From Prevotellaceae bacterium (GTDB lineage: Bacteria; Bacteroidota; Bacteroidia; Bacteroidales; UBA932), in assembly GCA_031290755.1 (NCBI GenBank), contig JAITMY010000046.1, forward strand, positions 1 to 25,514: 25,514 nt of DNA, read 5' to 3'. Each line of letters begins with the position of its first letter. Positions within the stretch are counted from its first letter, which is position 1. Under the pieces are notes generated by a model. The model was not told the DNA's origin. It did no database searches and was given only the letters and a program-made list of their open reading frames with translations. Below are positions 1-7,751 of this stretch, piece after piece. The translations under genes were made by a program, and so were the position numbers.

Positions 1-760
1 CCGTTTTCAGGGCGTTGAGGCGGCGGTAGGGCAGCATGTCCCGCGCCTCGTCGAGCAGGCCCTGCGCCATCATCTGGTCAACGCGGGCGTTGATGCGCTC
101 GTAGAGCGCAGGCCTGCTGCGGCTGAGCACAACGAGGCGCAGGCCGAAGCTGCGGGGCTTGGCCTCGGCGCGGCGGATTTGCGAAAAGGGCCTGCCCGCG
201 GCGAGGCACACCTCCAAGGCGCGGAGCACCCGCGCGGGGTTCTTCAGGTCCACCTCGCGGTAGTAGTCGGGGTCTAACACCCGCAGCTCGCGGCGCAGGC
301 GGTCGAGGCCCTCGCCGGCGAGGCGCTGCGCGAGGTGGGCGCGGAGCGCCTCGTCCACCTCCGGCATCTCGCCGAGGCCGTAGCACACCGCGTCGATGTA
401 CAGCCCCGAGCCGCCCACCATGAGCAGCGTGTCGTGCTCCGCAAAGAGCTGCCCGAGCAGCGCCCCGGCCTCGCGCGCGTACTGCCCCACGGAGTAGGAG
501 TCCTGCACCGAGCGGCTTGCGATGAAGTGGTGGGGGACGGCGGCCAGCTGCTCGTCCGAGGGTCTGGCCACGCCGATGCGCAGCTCGCGGTACAGCTGCC
601 GCGAGTCGCACGACACAATGGGCGCCCCGGCCTGCTTCGCCAGCGCGAGGCTGTAGTCGGTTTTGCCCACGCCCGTGGCGCCCATCAGCACCAGCAGGGT
701 TTTGGGCGGGGGCGCGGCGCGGCTCGCCTCAGTCTGAGGAGGAGGAGTAGAGGTTGACAT
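1..760 (-). CDS. miaA: tRNA dimethylallyltransferase MiaA (3' end outside window)
   Basis: MiaA transfers a dimethylallyl group to N6 of A37 in tRNAs that read UNN codons. About 253 residues are visible and the C-terminus lies beyond the left edge. The P-loop GATGVGKT is at residues 27-34. It is followed by the substrate-binding stretch SCDSRQLYREL and by PHHFIAS, all typical of the family. I chose the ATG at 758-760, which gives a proline-rich leader before the core. An internal ATG just before the P-loop (about 685) is possible but would cut the first beta-strand. The start lies 32 bp inside the 3' end of the upstream gene, so the two are probably translationally coupled and share the promoter at 1231-1261. 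Confidence 0.93.
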   Translation of the reverse strand, partial: MSTSTPPPQTEASRAAPPPKTLLVLMGATGVGKTDYSLALAKQAGAPIVSCDSRQLYRELRIGVARPSDEQLAAVPHHFIASRSVQDSYSVGQYAREAGALLGQLFAEHDTLLMVGGSGLYIDAVCYGLGEMPEVDEALRAHLAQRLAGEGLDRLRRELRVLDPDYYREVDLKNPARVLRALEVCLAAGRPFSQIRRAEAKPRSFGLRLVVLSRSRPALYERINARVDQMMAQGLLDEARDMLPYRRLNALKT

Positions 761-1205
761 CGACGTCGGGCATTGCCTGGTCAAAGATGGCGGACATGGC
801 GTGGTTGGCCTTTCCGACCTGCACGGGCGGCTCGCCGCTTTCGGCGGCGAGCCGGGGGTAGCGGGCGCGGGGCGCGGCCTCCAGCAGCTCCAGCAGCTCG
901 ACCCTGAAGCTGCGGCCGCAGAGCACGTCGAAGAGGTAGAGCAGGCGGTGGTGGCCGGCCCGCACGAGGCTGCCGATGCTGACCTCGTCCATCAGCTCGG
1001 CCTCGTCTATGTCCATGAGCGCAAACTTGCGCTGCGGCGCCCACTGCTTGTCGGCGGTGAAGAACAGCACCGGCTGCGCCTCGTCGTAGTCCAAATCGCG
1101 CTGGATGTAGCGGTGAAAGTCGTAGAGCGTTTGCTCGGCGCTCACGTCGTACTCGCGCTTAAACCCGGCAGCGTCCGGGAAGGTCATCGTAAATCGGGAA
1201 ATCAT
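729..1205 (-). CDS. PRiA4_ORF3-like (IS1096 TnpR-like) small protein
   Basis: A 158-residue protein resembling the plasmid pRiA4b ORF-3 family, whose molecular function is not established. The recognisable part is the N-terminal half: a beta-strand start (MISRFTMTF), then TLYDFHRYIQRDLDYDE, and an FFTADKQWAPQRKFALMD stretch close to the usual pattern of 'D..H.L..F...' followed by a short loop and a conserved acidic turn. The C-terminus is acidic and serine-rich (YSSSSD). It is the first gene of a two-gene unit and overlaps the start of miaA by 32 bp. A strong promoter lies about 25 bp upstream. The family name reflects homology history and does not mean this is a mobile element; nothing around it looks like a transposon. 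Confidence 0.8.
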   Translation of the reverse strand: MISRFTMTFPDAAGFKREYDVSAEQTLYDFHRYIQRDLDYDEAQPVLFFTADKQWAPQRKFALMDIDEAELMDEVSIGSLVRAGHHRLLYLFDVLCGRSFRVELLELLEAAPRARYPRLAAESGEPPVQVGKANHAMSAIFDQAMPDVDVNLYSSSSD

Positions 1206-1230
1206 AGCGTTTTCGTGTATTGTGTTGGCG

Positions 1231-1261
1231 CAAAGGTAGGAAATATTTTACAAACGGCCAA
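1231..1261 (-). promoter_or_regulatory. Bacteroidota-type promoter for the PRiA4_ORF3-like/miaA pair
   Basis: On the minus strand, TTG (1259-1261) is followed after 20 nt by TACCTTTG (1231-1238), a full match to the -33/-7 consensus TTG...TAnnTTTG. Predicted transcription starts near 1224, about 20 nt before the ATG. Confidence 0.75.
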
Positions 1262-1268
1262 GCGCACG

Positions 1269-2327
1269 TCAGAGCGAGCGCAGGAATTGGATGGTGTCCA
1301 CCCCGTCGGGGTAGTCGCGCAGGCCGGGGCGCTGGGTTGCGCCGAGGGGCACGCAGCAGCCGGCGAGGCCTTCTATGGGCGCGGCGGTGGCAATGCACTG
1401 TAGCTCGCCGCGGCAGCCGAGCAGGAGGCTTTGCAGCTCGCTGGGCGCGGCGTAGGCTTGCAAGAACAGCGCCCCCACGGGCGGGTGCAGCTCGCTGCTG
1501 GGCGTGGCCACGCAGCTGCCAAAGTCGAAGTAGGGCTGCCGGCGCATTTGCAGCAGCGCCTGCGCGTAGCGGCAGCAGCTGCTGTAGGGCGCGTGGCTGC
1601 GGAGGGCGGACAGCAGGGCGAAGCTGCGCTGTAGCCGCGCCGTGTCGTAGCCCTGCGGCAGGAACACCTTGCCCACGCTGCGGCAGCCCAGCCCGAAGTA
1701 GTCGAGCGCATCGTGCGCCAGCGCCAGCAGCTCCTCGTCGCTCTCTCCGCCGGTCAGCACGGCAACGCCGGTGCGGCTTCGGCGGAAGAGGTGGGGCAGC
1801 TGCCCGTAGCGCAGGGCAAAGTAGCGCTCCGTGTTGTTGCCCCCGCTGGCAATCACGGCGTCCACCCCGCCCAGCTCGCTGGCAAAGGCCACCCGCGAGG
1901 CAAACCGGTAGTCGATTTGGCACAGGTACTTGGCCAGCACGGGCAGCAGGGCGGCATCCTTGCTCGAGAGCTTGACCACCGCCCGGTGCCCCACGGCGAG
2001 CACGCACAGCAGGTCGTGGAAGCCCACCAGCGGGATGTTGCCGGCCATGACGATGCCCACGCTTTTGGGCGCCTTGCCTGCGGGCAGGTCGTAGCGCAGC
2101 AGCCACTCTTGCAGGCGCTCCGGCGCGAGCATGTCCGCCGCAATAGCCTCCAGCGACAGGCGGATGCTGTGGTCGGTGAACCACACGTTTTGCGCCGTAC
2201 TTTGCGCGATGGCGCCCAGAAAATCCTGCCTGATTTTCTGGGTAAGCCCCAGCCGCTGCAAAAAGCCGCTGACCAGAAACCCTAAGTGGGCGCAGGCGTG
2301 GAGGTAGCTGTCGTGGTAAGGCTGCAT
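1269..2327 (-). CDS. Acyl-CoA reductase (LuxC-like, aldehyde dehydrogenase superfamily)
   Basis: This family reduces acyl-CoA, or acyl groups on a carrier, to aldehyde with NAD(P)H. The protein has the features of Bacteroidota LuxC-like reductases: the nucleotide-binding region SVGIVMAGNIPLVGFHDLL, the stretch VIASGGNNTERYF, and a candidate nucleophilic cysteine in YFGLGCRSVGKVFLP. An upstream in-frame ATG at 2363 would add 12 residues, but it abuts the tail of the HU terminator hairpin, so I prefer the ATG at 2327 (MQPYHDSYLHAC). No partner ferredoxin or luciferase-like gene is present here, so its substrate cannot be told from context. It is a complete single-gene unit between the PRiA4_ORF3-like gene and the HU gene. 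Confidence 0.85.
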   Translation of the reverse strand: MQPYHDSYLHACAHLGFLVSGFLQRLGLTQKIRQDFLGAIAQSTAQNVWFTDHSIRLSLEAIAADMLAPERLQEWLLRYDLPAGKAPKSVGIVMAGNIPLVGFHDLLCVLAVGHRAVVKLSSKDAALLPVLAKYLCQIDYRFASRVAFASELGGVDAVIASGGNNTERYFALRYGQLPHLFRRSRTGVAVLTGGESDEELLALAHDALDYFGLGCRSVGKVFLPQGYDTARLQRSFALLSALRSHAPYSSCCRYAQALLQMRRQPYFDFGSCVATPSSELHPPVGALFLQAYAAPSELQSLLLGCRGELQCIATAAPIEGLAGCCVPLGATQRPGLRDYPDGVDTIQFLRSL

Positions 2328-2363
2328 GGTAGTAAGGGGGTTTACGGAAACATTGCGAGGCAT

Positions 2364-2397
2364 AAAAAAAGGGAAATCCGCGAGGACATCCCTTTTT
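2364..2397 (-). terminator. Rho-independent terminator after the HU gene
   Basis: A hairpin with outer stem AAAAAGGGA/TCCCTTTTT (2366-2374 with 2389-2397), a 2x2 internal loop, then an inner stem TCC/GGA capped by a tetraloop. On the minus strand it ends in a run of T. It sits 27 bp after the HU stop codon. Confidence 0.85.
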
Positions 2398-2424
2398 CAC
2401 AGGCGCTAAAGCCTTCGCCCTTTC

Positions 2425-2688
2425 TTAGAAGGAAAGTGCGCTGCTGGCTTTAAACTTCACCACCTTCTTTGCCTTAATCTTCAGCGCTTCACCCGTGCGA
2501 GGGTTGCGACCGGTGCGGGCGCTACGCTGCGAAAGGCTAAAAGTACCAAACCCTACAAGAGCAACCTTATCGTTTTTCTTGACAGTTTTTGCTACCGTTT
2601 CTGTTAAGGCCTCCAATACGCGCTTGGCGTCAGCCTTCGTTACTTCTGCCTTGTCGGCAATTGCATCAATCAGCTCACCTTTGTTCAT
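2425..2688 (-). CDS. HU family DNA-binding protein
   Basis: An 87-residue nucleoid protein that bends DNA as a dimer. It starts MNKGELIDAIADKAEVTK, the classic HU N-terminus. The central strand has VALVGFGTFSLSQR, and the DNA-minor-groove arm contains GRNPRTGEALKIKA with the intercalating proline (RNP). The length is normal for HU. It is monocistronic, with a promoter-like sequence about 50 bp upstream and a strong terminator after it. Base composition is more balanced and codons less GC-biased than in the flanking genes, as expected for a highly expressed gene. Bacteroidota usually carry several HU paralogues, so I do not assign hupA or hupB. Confidence 0.95.
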   Translation of the reverse strand: MNKGELIDAIADKAEVTKADAKRVLEALTETVAKTVKKNDKVALVGFGTFSLSQRSARTGRNPRTGEALKIKAKKVVKFKASSALSF

Positions 2689-2740
2689 AATTTTTTGTTT
2701 TTTTAAAGGTTTAAAAACATAAGAATAAAGTTTAATGCTG

Positions 2741-2772
2741 CGAAGATATACGTGTTCATTGATATTTCCAAA
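2741..2772 (-). promoter_or_regulatory. Putative promoter of the HU gene
   Basis: Minus-strand TTTGG is followed after about 20 nt by TATCTTCG, one base from the -7 consensus TAnnTTTG. It lies in an AT-rich stretch 53-84 bp upstream of the HU start. Between it and the next gene (2890) I see only AT-rich DNA. Confidence 0.5.
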
Positions 2773-2889
2773 TCTTTTCGCCTCTTTTTTTCAGATTTTT
2801 CGGTGATTTTTGAAATGTTTTTTTTGCGGGAATATAAAATGCTGTTTTTGAACATGTTATTTTTTCGCTGGGAAGCTAAAAATGCGGCC

Positions 2890-3597
2890 TTACGGCGCGG
2901 CTATGTACGCTACGGCTGTCAGGTAGGCTTCGCCGCAGGCGCCGGTGTAGGCGTCGGCGTGGAAGCGAAGGCGGCTTGCCCCCACCTGCACCTCGCCCTG
3001 ACGGGCGTGCTCAACGTCGGGCACCTCAATGGCCTTGGTGTCGGCGTAAAAGCCTACGCCCAGCGCCTTTACGATGCTTTCCTTCAGCGTCCACAGCTTG
3101 GTGAAGAGGCGGCGGCGCTCCGCCTCGACGGGCTGCCGCAGCAGGAGGGCTACCTCTGCCTCGTGGAAGACCCTGCCGGCGATGGCCACCAGCTGCTCCC
3201 CGCGCAGCGACACCATGCGCTCGATGTCCACGCCCAGCGGGCGCTCGGAGAAGCCTACCATGACGGCTCCGGCGCTGTGCGACACGTTGAAGTGGCGCTC
3301 GGGGTAGCGCTCCAGAAAGGGCTTCTGGTGCTCGCCAAAGGCGATTTTGGCGTCGTGGGGGAGGCCGCGCCTTGCCAGCTCTTCCCGCAAAATGCTGCGC
3401 GAGCAGAGGAACATTTCCCGGCTGCCGGGCTGCCGGTAGCGGCGGTAGGTTTCCTGCTCGTCGGGCGGCAGCCTGCTCAGCAGCTCGGCTGCCGTTGCCT
3501 CGTCAACCCCCGCCGCCGCTGCCGCGTAGCAGCAGGTGGCGCCGTTGTCGAAGACTTTTTCTTTCCGGTAGGGCAGGGCAGGCATCGCGCTGGGCAT
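2890..3597 (-). CDS. 4'-phosphopantetheinyl transferase superfamily protein (Sfp-like)
   Basis: This enzyme moves the phosphopantetheine arm of CoA onto a carrier-protein serine. In 235 residues the expected motifs appear in order: FNVSHS (residues 103-108), PLGVDIE with the Mg-binding acid (120-126), and LFTKLWTLKESIVKALG (164-180), in which W-KES is the signature. The length and motif order are those of the Sfp/Gsp group rather than the short AcpS type. It starts 3 bp after the stop of the DUF5686 gene, so it is probably translated from the same transcript. There is no polyketide or peptide synthetase nearby. An in-frame ATG at 3585 is a possible alternative start. Confidence 0.9.
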   Translation of the reverse strand: MPSAMPALPYRKEKVFDNGATCCYAAAAAGVDEATAAELLSRLPPDEQETYRRYRQPGSREMFLCSRSILREELARRGLPHDAKIAFGEHQKPFLERYPERHFNVSHSAGAVMVGFSERPLGVDIERMVSLRGEQLVAIAGRVFHEAEVALLLRQPVEAERRRLFTKLWTLKESIVKALGVGFYADTKAIEVPDVEHARQGEVQVGASRLRFHADAYTGACGEAYLTAVAYIAAP

Positions 3598-3600
3598 CGG

Positions 3601-6168
3601 CTAAATTTCGAACATCACCCGGAGCACCACGGCGAAGTTGGCGAAGGCGTAGGGGGGCTTGCCGCTCCCGTCGAGGGGCACCCGCCAGCAGCCGCCAATG
3701 CTGAAGAGCTGAAAAATGTTTTTCAGGCCGGCGTAGGCCTCCACGTAGGGGACGGGCGAGCGGAGCGTGTGCAGGTAGTCGGGCATGTCGAGCGCACGGC
3801 TGTGCCGCTCCTTGTTCAGCGTGCCGTACAGCAGCTTGAAGCCCAGCAGCTCCTTGATGTTGAGCCGCTCTACGAGGGGAATTTTGTTAAACAGCAGCCC
3901 GTTGAGGTTGTACTCCACGAGGCAGGAGGCGTAGAGGTCGCTCGCCACGGTGAGGTTGTAGAGGAGGTTGAACTTGTAGCGTGCCAGCAGGTTCGACTCG
4001 TTGCTGCGGTGCCACTCGAGCGCGGGGAAGGGCACCGCGCCCACGATAGCCCCCGCCTCGAGCATGTAGAGCAGCTGCGTGGTGCCGAAGGTGAGGTGCT
4101 GCTTCACGGCGAGGTGCGCCTTCCCGTAGAAGCTGCCGCTGCCGTTGCCGTCCAGCGCGTAGCGCCCCAGCGTGAGGCTGGGGCTGAGGATGGGCAGGTT
4201 GCCGTTGCCGAGGTAAACGCGGTGGCCGAAGAAGTCGGAGCGGCGCTCGCTGTTGGACGAGATGCGCAGCCCCAGCGACGCCTCCTGCTGGCTGAACGCG
4301 CCCACCGGCGCCCCGCCGCGCGTGAAGGGCACGTAGGGGCCGGCCATGAAGTCGTAGGCGCTGACCCGCAGCGTGGAGGATAGCCAGCGCCGCCACTCCC
4401 TCTCGTGCGACAGGAACCCGCCGCGGCACATGGCGTAGCGGTAGTCCGTGCGCACGGCGAAGGCCGCCCGCCAAAACACGTCGTCGTCCAGCCCGATGGC
4501 GTTTTCGCGCAGCAGGGCTAAGTGGGTCAGGTTGTTGCCCACGCGGTAGGTGTCGTACTTTCCCTCGGCGCTCAGCACCTCGCGGCGGCGGGTTTTGCGC
4601 TTCCAGCTGAGGTTGAGCATCCCCTTGAAGCGCTGGTCGCAGGTGCCGTAGCCCACCATGCCGCTGGCGCAGAGCTGGGGGTGCAGCCGTGCGCTGGTGC
4701 GCAGGGCGAGGTTCAGCCGCAGCCCCTCCAGCCCGTTCAGCTTCACCATGTGGGTGTAAGGCCCGATGTCCACCTTGTCGAGGCTGTAGCAGCCGCCGCC
4801 CAGCACCTCCCCCAGGCGGTTGAGGGCTACAATCCACAGCTTGCGGTTGAGGTTGTTGAGGGCGGTTGCCGCCTGCGCCTCCACGCCCGAAAGGCTGTCG
4901 GGGTGCAGGGGGTGAGGCGAGACCCCTGCGGCGGTTCGCGCTTGCAGGTAGTCGGGCACGTTTTCCATTGCCTCCACCTCGGCGGTGGACGGGTTGAGCC
5001 TCACGTTGGAGTAGCGGTTGCTGATGGTGAAGCCCGCGGCGGCGTGCCGGATGGTGTCCATGAACTTCCAGAGGTGAAAGTCCATGTCTATCTCGTTGGT
5101 GGCCACGAAGGGCGTGGCGCTGTCGGGCAGCGTGTAGGTGAAGTCGAGCGTGCAGCGGATTACGTAGGGCACGTTGGACTTGGGCGAGAGGCGCGCCGCT
5201 ATTTTTTTGAGCGCAAAGAGGGAGTCGTACACCGTAAGCTCGCCGTAGAAGGCCGCATCGCGGGGGTTTTTGGGGGCAAACCTGATGCGGTACTCGCGCA
5301 GCCCCAGCGTGGGGTCGTACACCGTATCGTGCAGCAGGCGGTAGGTGTAGTAGCTCAGCCCCAGCGACGAGATGGGGCTAACCAGCGGGGTGTGCCCGAT
5401 GACGATGTTGTCGTCGTACACGTTCACCTCTTGGCTGAAGAACTGCATGTAGTCGGAAAATATTTCGGCGTCCAGCACCGGCATGGCCACGCTGTTCGAG
5501 TCCAGCACCACCTCCGTGCTTATGCGCGGGCTGCGGTTGTAGCCTATGGTTTTCCACCGCTCGCTGAACATCAGGGGGAGGGTGTAGCGCTTCACCGAGT
5601 CGGGCTGCGCTACGATAGCATCTTGCAGCATGTTCAACATGCCGCGCTTGGCGAGGAAGGCGCTGTCGATGTTGCGCAGCTGCACGAAGGTTTTTTGGTA
5701 CACGTCGGCGGTGTACGAGGCCAAGTTGCCGGGGTTGTTCCTTTTCTTGTGGGCAATGATGCTGCGGATGATGGGGTGCGCGGGGTTTTCGCCCGGCCTC
5801 ACCACTACCTCCGCCAGCGCCGTCGTTTGCTCCTCCATGCTGACGGTTACCAGCTCCCGCGGCGCCTTGTCCAGCACCACCTCTTTGGTGGCGTAGCCCA
5901 GCACCATGACCATAATCGTGGCCGGAAACTTGTAGGCAGGCACGGACAGCGCAAAGTAGCCGCTGTCGTTGGTCATCGCGCTCCTTTGTATCCCCGACGC
6001 CTTGAGGAGCACGCTGGCGTAGGGCACGGGCAGGCCGCTGGAGGCCTCCAGCACCTGCCCGCGCACTTTTTTCATCAGCCGCTGGGCAGGGGCGGCAGCG
6101 CTGCCGCTAAGCAGCACGAGCAGCAGCAGGGCAATGCAGCGAATATTTTGACGGAAAATAGGTAACAC
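3601..6168 (-). CDS. DUF5686 / carboxypeptidase-regulatory-like domain protein, exported
   Basis: An 855-residue envelope protein of a Bacteroidota-specific family. The N-terminus has a signal peptide (basic start, then ALLLLVLLSGSAAAPAQ). Residues about 35-115 form a carboxypeptidase-D regulatory-like beta-sandwich (VRGQVLEASSGLPVPYASVLL...DSGYFALSV...VLGYATKEVVL), the same module found at the N-terminus of SusC and TonB-linked receptors. The rest matches the DUF5686 layout: an SYTADVYQKTFVQL region followed by many predicted beta-strands that end in FAVVLRVMFEI, an outer-membrane-barrel-like C-terminus. The start is GTG at 6166-6168; no ATG gives an intact signal peptide. Its function is unknown. 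The phosphopantetheinyl transferase gene follows 3 bp later. Confidence 0.88.
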   Translation of the reverse strand: MLPIFRQNIRCIALLLLVLLSGSAAAPAQRLMKKVRGQVLEASSGLPVPYASVLLKASGIQRSAMTNDSGYFALSVPAYKFPATIMVMVLGYATKEVVLDKAPRELVTVSMEEQTTALAEVVVRPGENPAHPIIRSIIAHKKRNNPGNLASYTADVYQKTFVQLRNIDSAFLAKRGMLNMLQDAIVAQPDSVKRYTLPLMFSERWKTIGYNRSPRISTEVVLDSNSVAMPVLDAEIFSDYMQFFSQEVNVYDDNIVIGHTPLVSPISSLGLSYYTYRLLHDTVYDPTLGLREYRIRFAPKNPRDAAFYGELTVYDSLFALKKIAARLSPKSNVPYVIRCTLDFTYTLPDSATPFVATNEIDMDFHLWKFMDTIRHAAAGFTISNRYSNVRLNPSTAEVEAMENVPDYLQARTAAGVSPHPLHPDSLSGVEAQAATALNNLNRKLWIVALNRLGEVLGGGCYSLDKVDIGPYTHMVKLNGLEGLRLNLALRTSARLHPQLCASGMVGYGTCDQRFKGMLNLSWKRKTRRREVLSAEGKYDTYRVGNNLTHLALLRENAIGLDDDVFWRAAFAVRTDYRYAMCRGGFLSHEREWRRWLSSTLRVSAYDFMAGPYVPFTRGGAPVGAFSQQEASLGLRISSNSERRSDFFGHRVYLGNGNLPILSPSLTLGRYALDGNGSGSFYGKAHLAVKQHLTFGTTQLLYMLEAGAIVGAVPFPALEWHRSNESNLLARYKFNLLYNLTVASDLYASCLVEYNLNGLLFNKIPLVERLNIKELLGFKLLYGTLNKERHSRALDMPDYLHTLRSPVPYVEAYAGLKNIFQLFSIGGCWRVPLDGSGKPPYAFANFAVVLRVMFEI

Positions 6169-6183
6169 AACAAAAAAAATTAC

Positions 6184-6274
6184 GCGAAAGTAGGCAATAA
6201 AACCGTAATAAAAAAATTGCCGCGAAAAAATATGCCCCGCGGGGTAGCCCGATGCGTAAAAAGTTGTACTTTCG
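6184..6274. promoter_or_regulatory. Divergent promoter region with central palindrome
   Basis: A TACTTTCG box (close to the -7 consensus TAnnTTTG) occurs in each direction: 6184-6191 on the minus strand toward the DUF5686 gene, and 6267-6274 on the plus strand toward the Cys-rich gene. Between them is a perfect 10-bp palindrome CCCCGCGGGG at 6235-6244, which could be a binding site. I see no clear -33 elements. Confidence 0.4.
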
Positions 6275-6305
6275 CGGCCTACGTTAACGGCTAATTTTGA
6301 TAGCG

Positions 6306-6797
6306 ATGGAAAACGGATTTATGATAGAGCTTGGCATTGCGCCTGCCGAGCGAAAAAAGCAGTACTACGCGCAGCAGTACCGCAGCATTTCGGCGCTGCT
6401 GCGCACCATTGACCCCTGCGAGGTGCGCACGGTGGGCGGCGTGCCGCAGTGCACAGGCAACCGCGCCGGCGATGCCGACGCTGACGTGGGCACGCTGTGC
6501 TGCACGGGCTGCCACCACCTGTCAGCCAAAGGGTGCAGGGTGAAGTCGCTGGGCTGCAAAATGTGGCTGTGCACTGCCGCCTTCAAAAACCTGCTCGACA
6601 AGTACCCGCAGCTCCCCACCGAAGTGCCGCAGCTGCTCAAGGAAATTCAGGAGACCAACCGCACGTGCCAGTTTTACGACATTCCGTTCCGCTCGCGGCA
6701 TTCGATGGAAGAAAATCTGGCCGGCACGCTCTACAAAGAGGGCTTCAAGGCCTCGAAAGAAGGGGCCACGCTACTTGCAAATAATAGCGCTTCCTGA
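6306..6797 (+). CDS. Uncharacterised cysteine-rich protein
   Basis: A 163-residue cytoplasmic protein with no signal peptide. Eight cysteines lie between residues 38 and 89: C38, C49, C65, C66, C69, C77, C84 and C89. They include CCTGC, then KGC, SLGC and WLC spaced like metal ligands. This suggests a zinc site or an iron-sulfur cluster. I recall similar CC-x-GC...C...C-x-LWLC proteins in gut anaerobes but no assigned function. After residue 90 the protein is helical and charged. I prefer the ATG at 6306 to the upstream in-frame TTG at 6297. The 3' end overlaps the convergent methyltransferase gene by 27 bp. Confidence 0.75.
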   Translation: MENGFMIELGIAPAERKKQYYAQQYRSISALLRTIDPCEVRTVGGVPQCTGNRAGDADADVGTLCCTGCHHLSAKGCRVKSLGCKMWLCTAAFKNLLDKYPQLPTEVPQLLKEIQETNRTCQFYDIPFRSRHSMEENLAGTLYKEGFKASKEGATLLANNSAS

Positions 6798-7457
6798 CGC
6801 ATCGGGCAGGGGCAAAAAGGTAATATTTTCGCCCTCGCAAAATTGGCGCACCGCCTCCTTCGCGCCCCTGTACTCGCTGTTGTTGTAGTCGTGAACCAAG
6901 ATATACCCGCCCTTTTCGAGGCGGGGGTAAAAAAACTTCAGCCCTTGCAGGATAGGCTCGTATAAGTCGGCGTCCAAGTTCACGAAGCAAAACCTGTCCT
7001 CCAACCCCTCTGCCGTTTGCGGGAAAAAGCCTTTTTTGACAATGCACTTTTGGGGATACTTCATTGCTTTGAGCACCAAGTCAACGCTGGTGTTGGAAAA
7101 TTTTGCCTTCCTCGTTTCCCTTGCCGTCGAAAAGCGGTTGCTGCATTCTACGGCAACATCCTTGTCGTCGAACCCCTCAAAAGTGTCAAAAAGGTACAGC
7201 ATTTTGTCGGGAAACACATGGTTGATTTTTGAGGCAAATCCACCCCTGTAAACGCCCAGCTCCGCCACGTTCCCCGGCACCGCCTTCCTTTTGATTTCAT
7301 CGCCGCACAGGCACAGCACGGCCTGCCGCACCGTGTCCTGATGCAGGGGTAAGCCCCCCATTTTTGCCGAGTTGTACCGCAGGGAGATGAGGTAAACGCG
7401 GTGCCGCGACAAAATTTTAGCCACAACTTTGTGGGCGTAGCGCAAAATCTTTTTCAT
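6771..7457 (-). CDS. TylF/MycF-family SAM-dependent O-methyltransferase
   Basis: A 228-residue methyltransferase of the macrocin O-methyltransferase family, which acts on sugar hydroxyls. The SAM-binding motif I is NVAELGVYRGGFA (residues 63-75), followed by LYLFDTFEGF (88-96 region) and the metal-binding FVNLDADLYEP and YILVHDYNN motifs of this family. In Bacteroidota such genes usually belong to surface-polysaccharide or glycan modification, but there are no glycosyltransferases here. Its base composition is clearly more AT-rich than that of the flanking genes, which may mean horizontal arrival. A hairpin followed by T-rich sequence lies just upstream of the start (7472-7521), and the 3' end overlaps the Cys-rich gene. 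Confidence 0.88.
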   Translation of the reverse strand: MKKILRYAHKVVAKILSRHRVYLISLRYNSAKMGGLPLHQDTVRQAVLCLCGDEIKRKAVPGNVAELGVYRGGFASKINHVFPDKMLYLFDTFEGFDDKDVAVECSNRFSTARETRKAKFSNTSVDLVLKAMKYPQKCIVKKGFFPQTAEGLEDRFCFVNLDADLYEPILQGLKFFYPRLEKGGYILVHDYNNSEYRGAKEAVRQFCEGENITFLPLPDASGSAIICK

Positions 7458-7471
7458 GCTTTATTAGGGGT

Positions 7472-7521
7472 AAAAAATAAACCTCCTTCGCGTGCAGCCA
7501 AGCCGCAGCGCGAAGAAGGTT
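7472..7521 (-). terminator. Hairpin with T-rich tail just upstream of the methyltransferase start
   Basis: A 13-bp stem with one mismatch (7480-7492 with 7509-7521) and a 16-nt loop. On the minus strand it is followed by TTTATTTTTTA. It ends about 15 nt before the methyltransferase ATG, so it is either a terminator for incoming transcription or an attenuator in that gene's leader. Confidence 0.55.
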
Positions 7522-7553
7522 AATATGTTGCAATAAACAATAAAAAATGTTAC

Positions 7554-7563
7554 GGGGGGGGGG
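7554..7563. repeat. G10 homopolymer
   Basis: Ten consecutive G on the plus strand inside an AT-rich intergenic stretch. Tracts like this are prone to slippage. Confidence 0.9.
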
Positions 7564-7571
7564 CAAAATTT

Positions 7572-7601
7572 CTATAACTCGTTAGTAGTATTGAGTTATA
7601 G
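7572..7601. repeat. Perfect 9-bp inverted repeat
   Basis: CTATAACTC (7572-7580) and GAGTTATAG (7593-7601) are separated by 12 nt. The arms are AT-rich, with no T-run on the strand read by the neighbouring genes. It could be an operator or a remnant of a mobile-element end; I cannot tell which. Confidence 0.5.
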
Positions 7602-7652
7602 GTGCTTGTAAAAATATTAAATGTCCCCATTTTGTTATGCTTAGTAAATGAC

Positions 7653-7677
7653 AAAAAAAATTGACCGCGCGAAGGTC
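7653..7677 (-). terminator. Probable terminator of the metK-dprA-OMP-HhH operon
   Basis: On the minus strand a short GACC/GGTC hairpin is followed by a run of eight T, about 75 bp after the stop of the HhH-barrel gene. The stem is only 4-5 bp, so this is tentative. Confidence 0.45.
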
Positions 7678-7751
7678 GGTAAAATTTTTGAAACCGGTGC
7701 GGAGAAGGAACTTTTTTTGCCAACAATATTTTTCCGTAGCCACGCCGCTCC

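Noticed and set aside
729..1205. Mobile element, suggested by the family name IS1096 TnpR-like
   Set aside because: No inverted repeats, transposase or target duplication nearby; the gene is a stable member of the miaA unit.
1159..2400. Long alternative frames in GC-rich genes, such as a 413-residue frame over the acyl-CoA reductase
   Set aside because: Arginine/alanine/proline-rich shadows of the real genes, without family motifs.
2752..4383. 543-residue plus-strand frame opposite the phosphopantetheinyl transferase and DUF5686 genes
   Set aside because: A high-GC antisense shadow; the motifs of two known families lie on the other strand.
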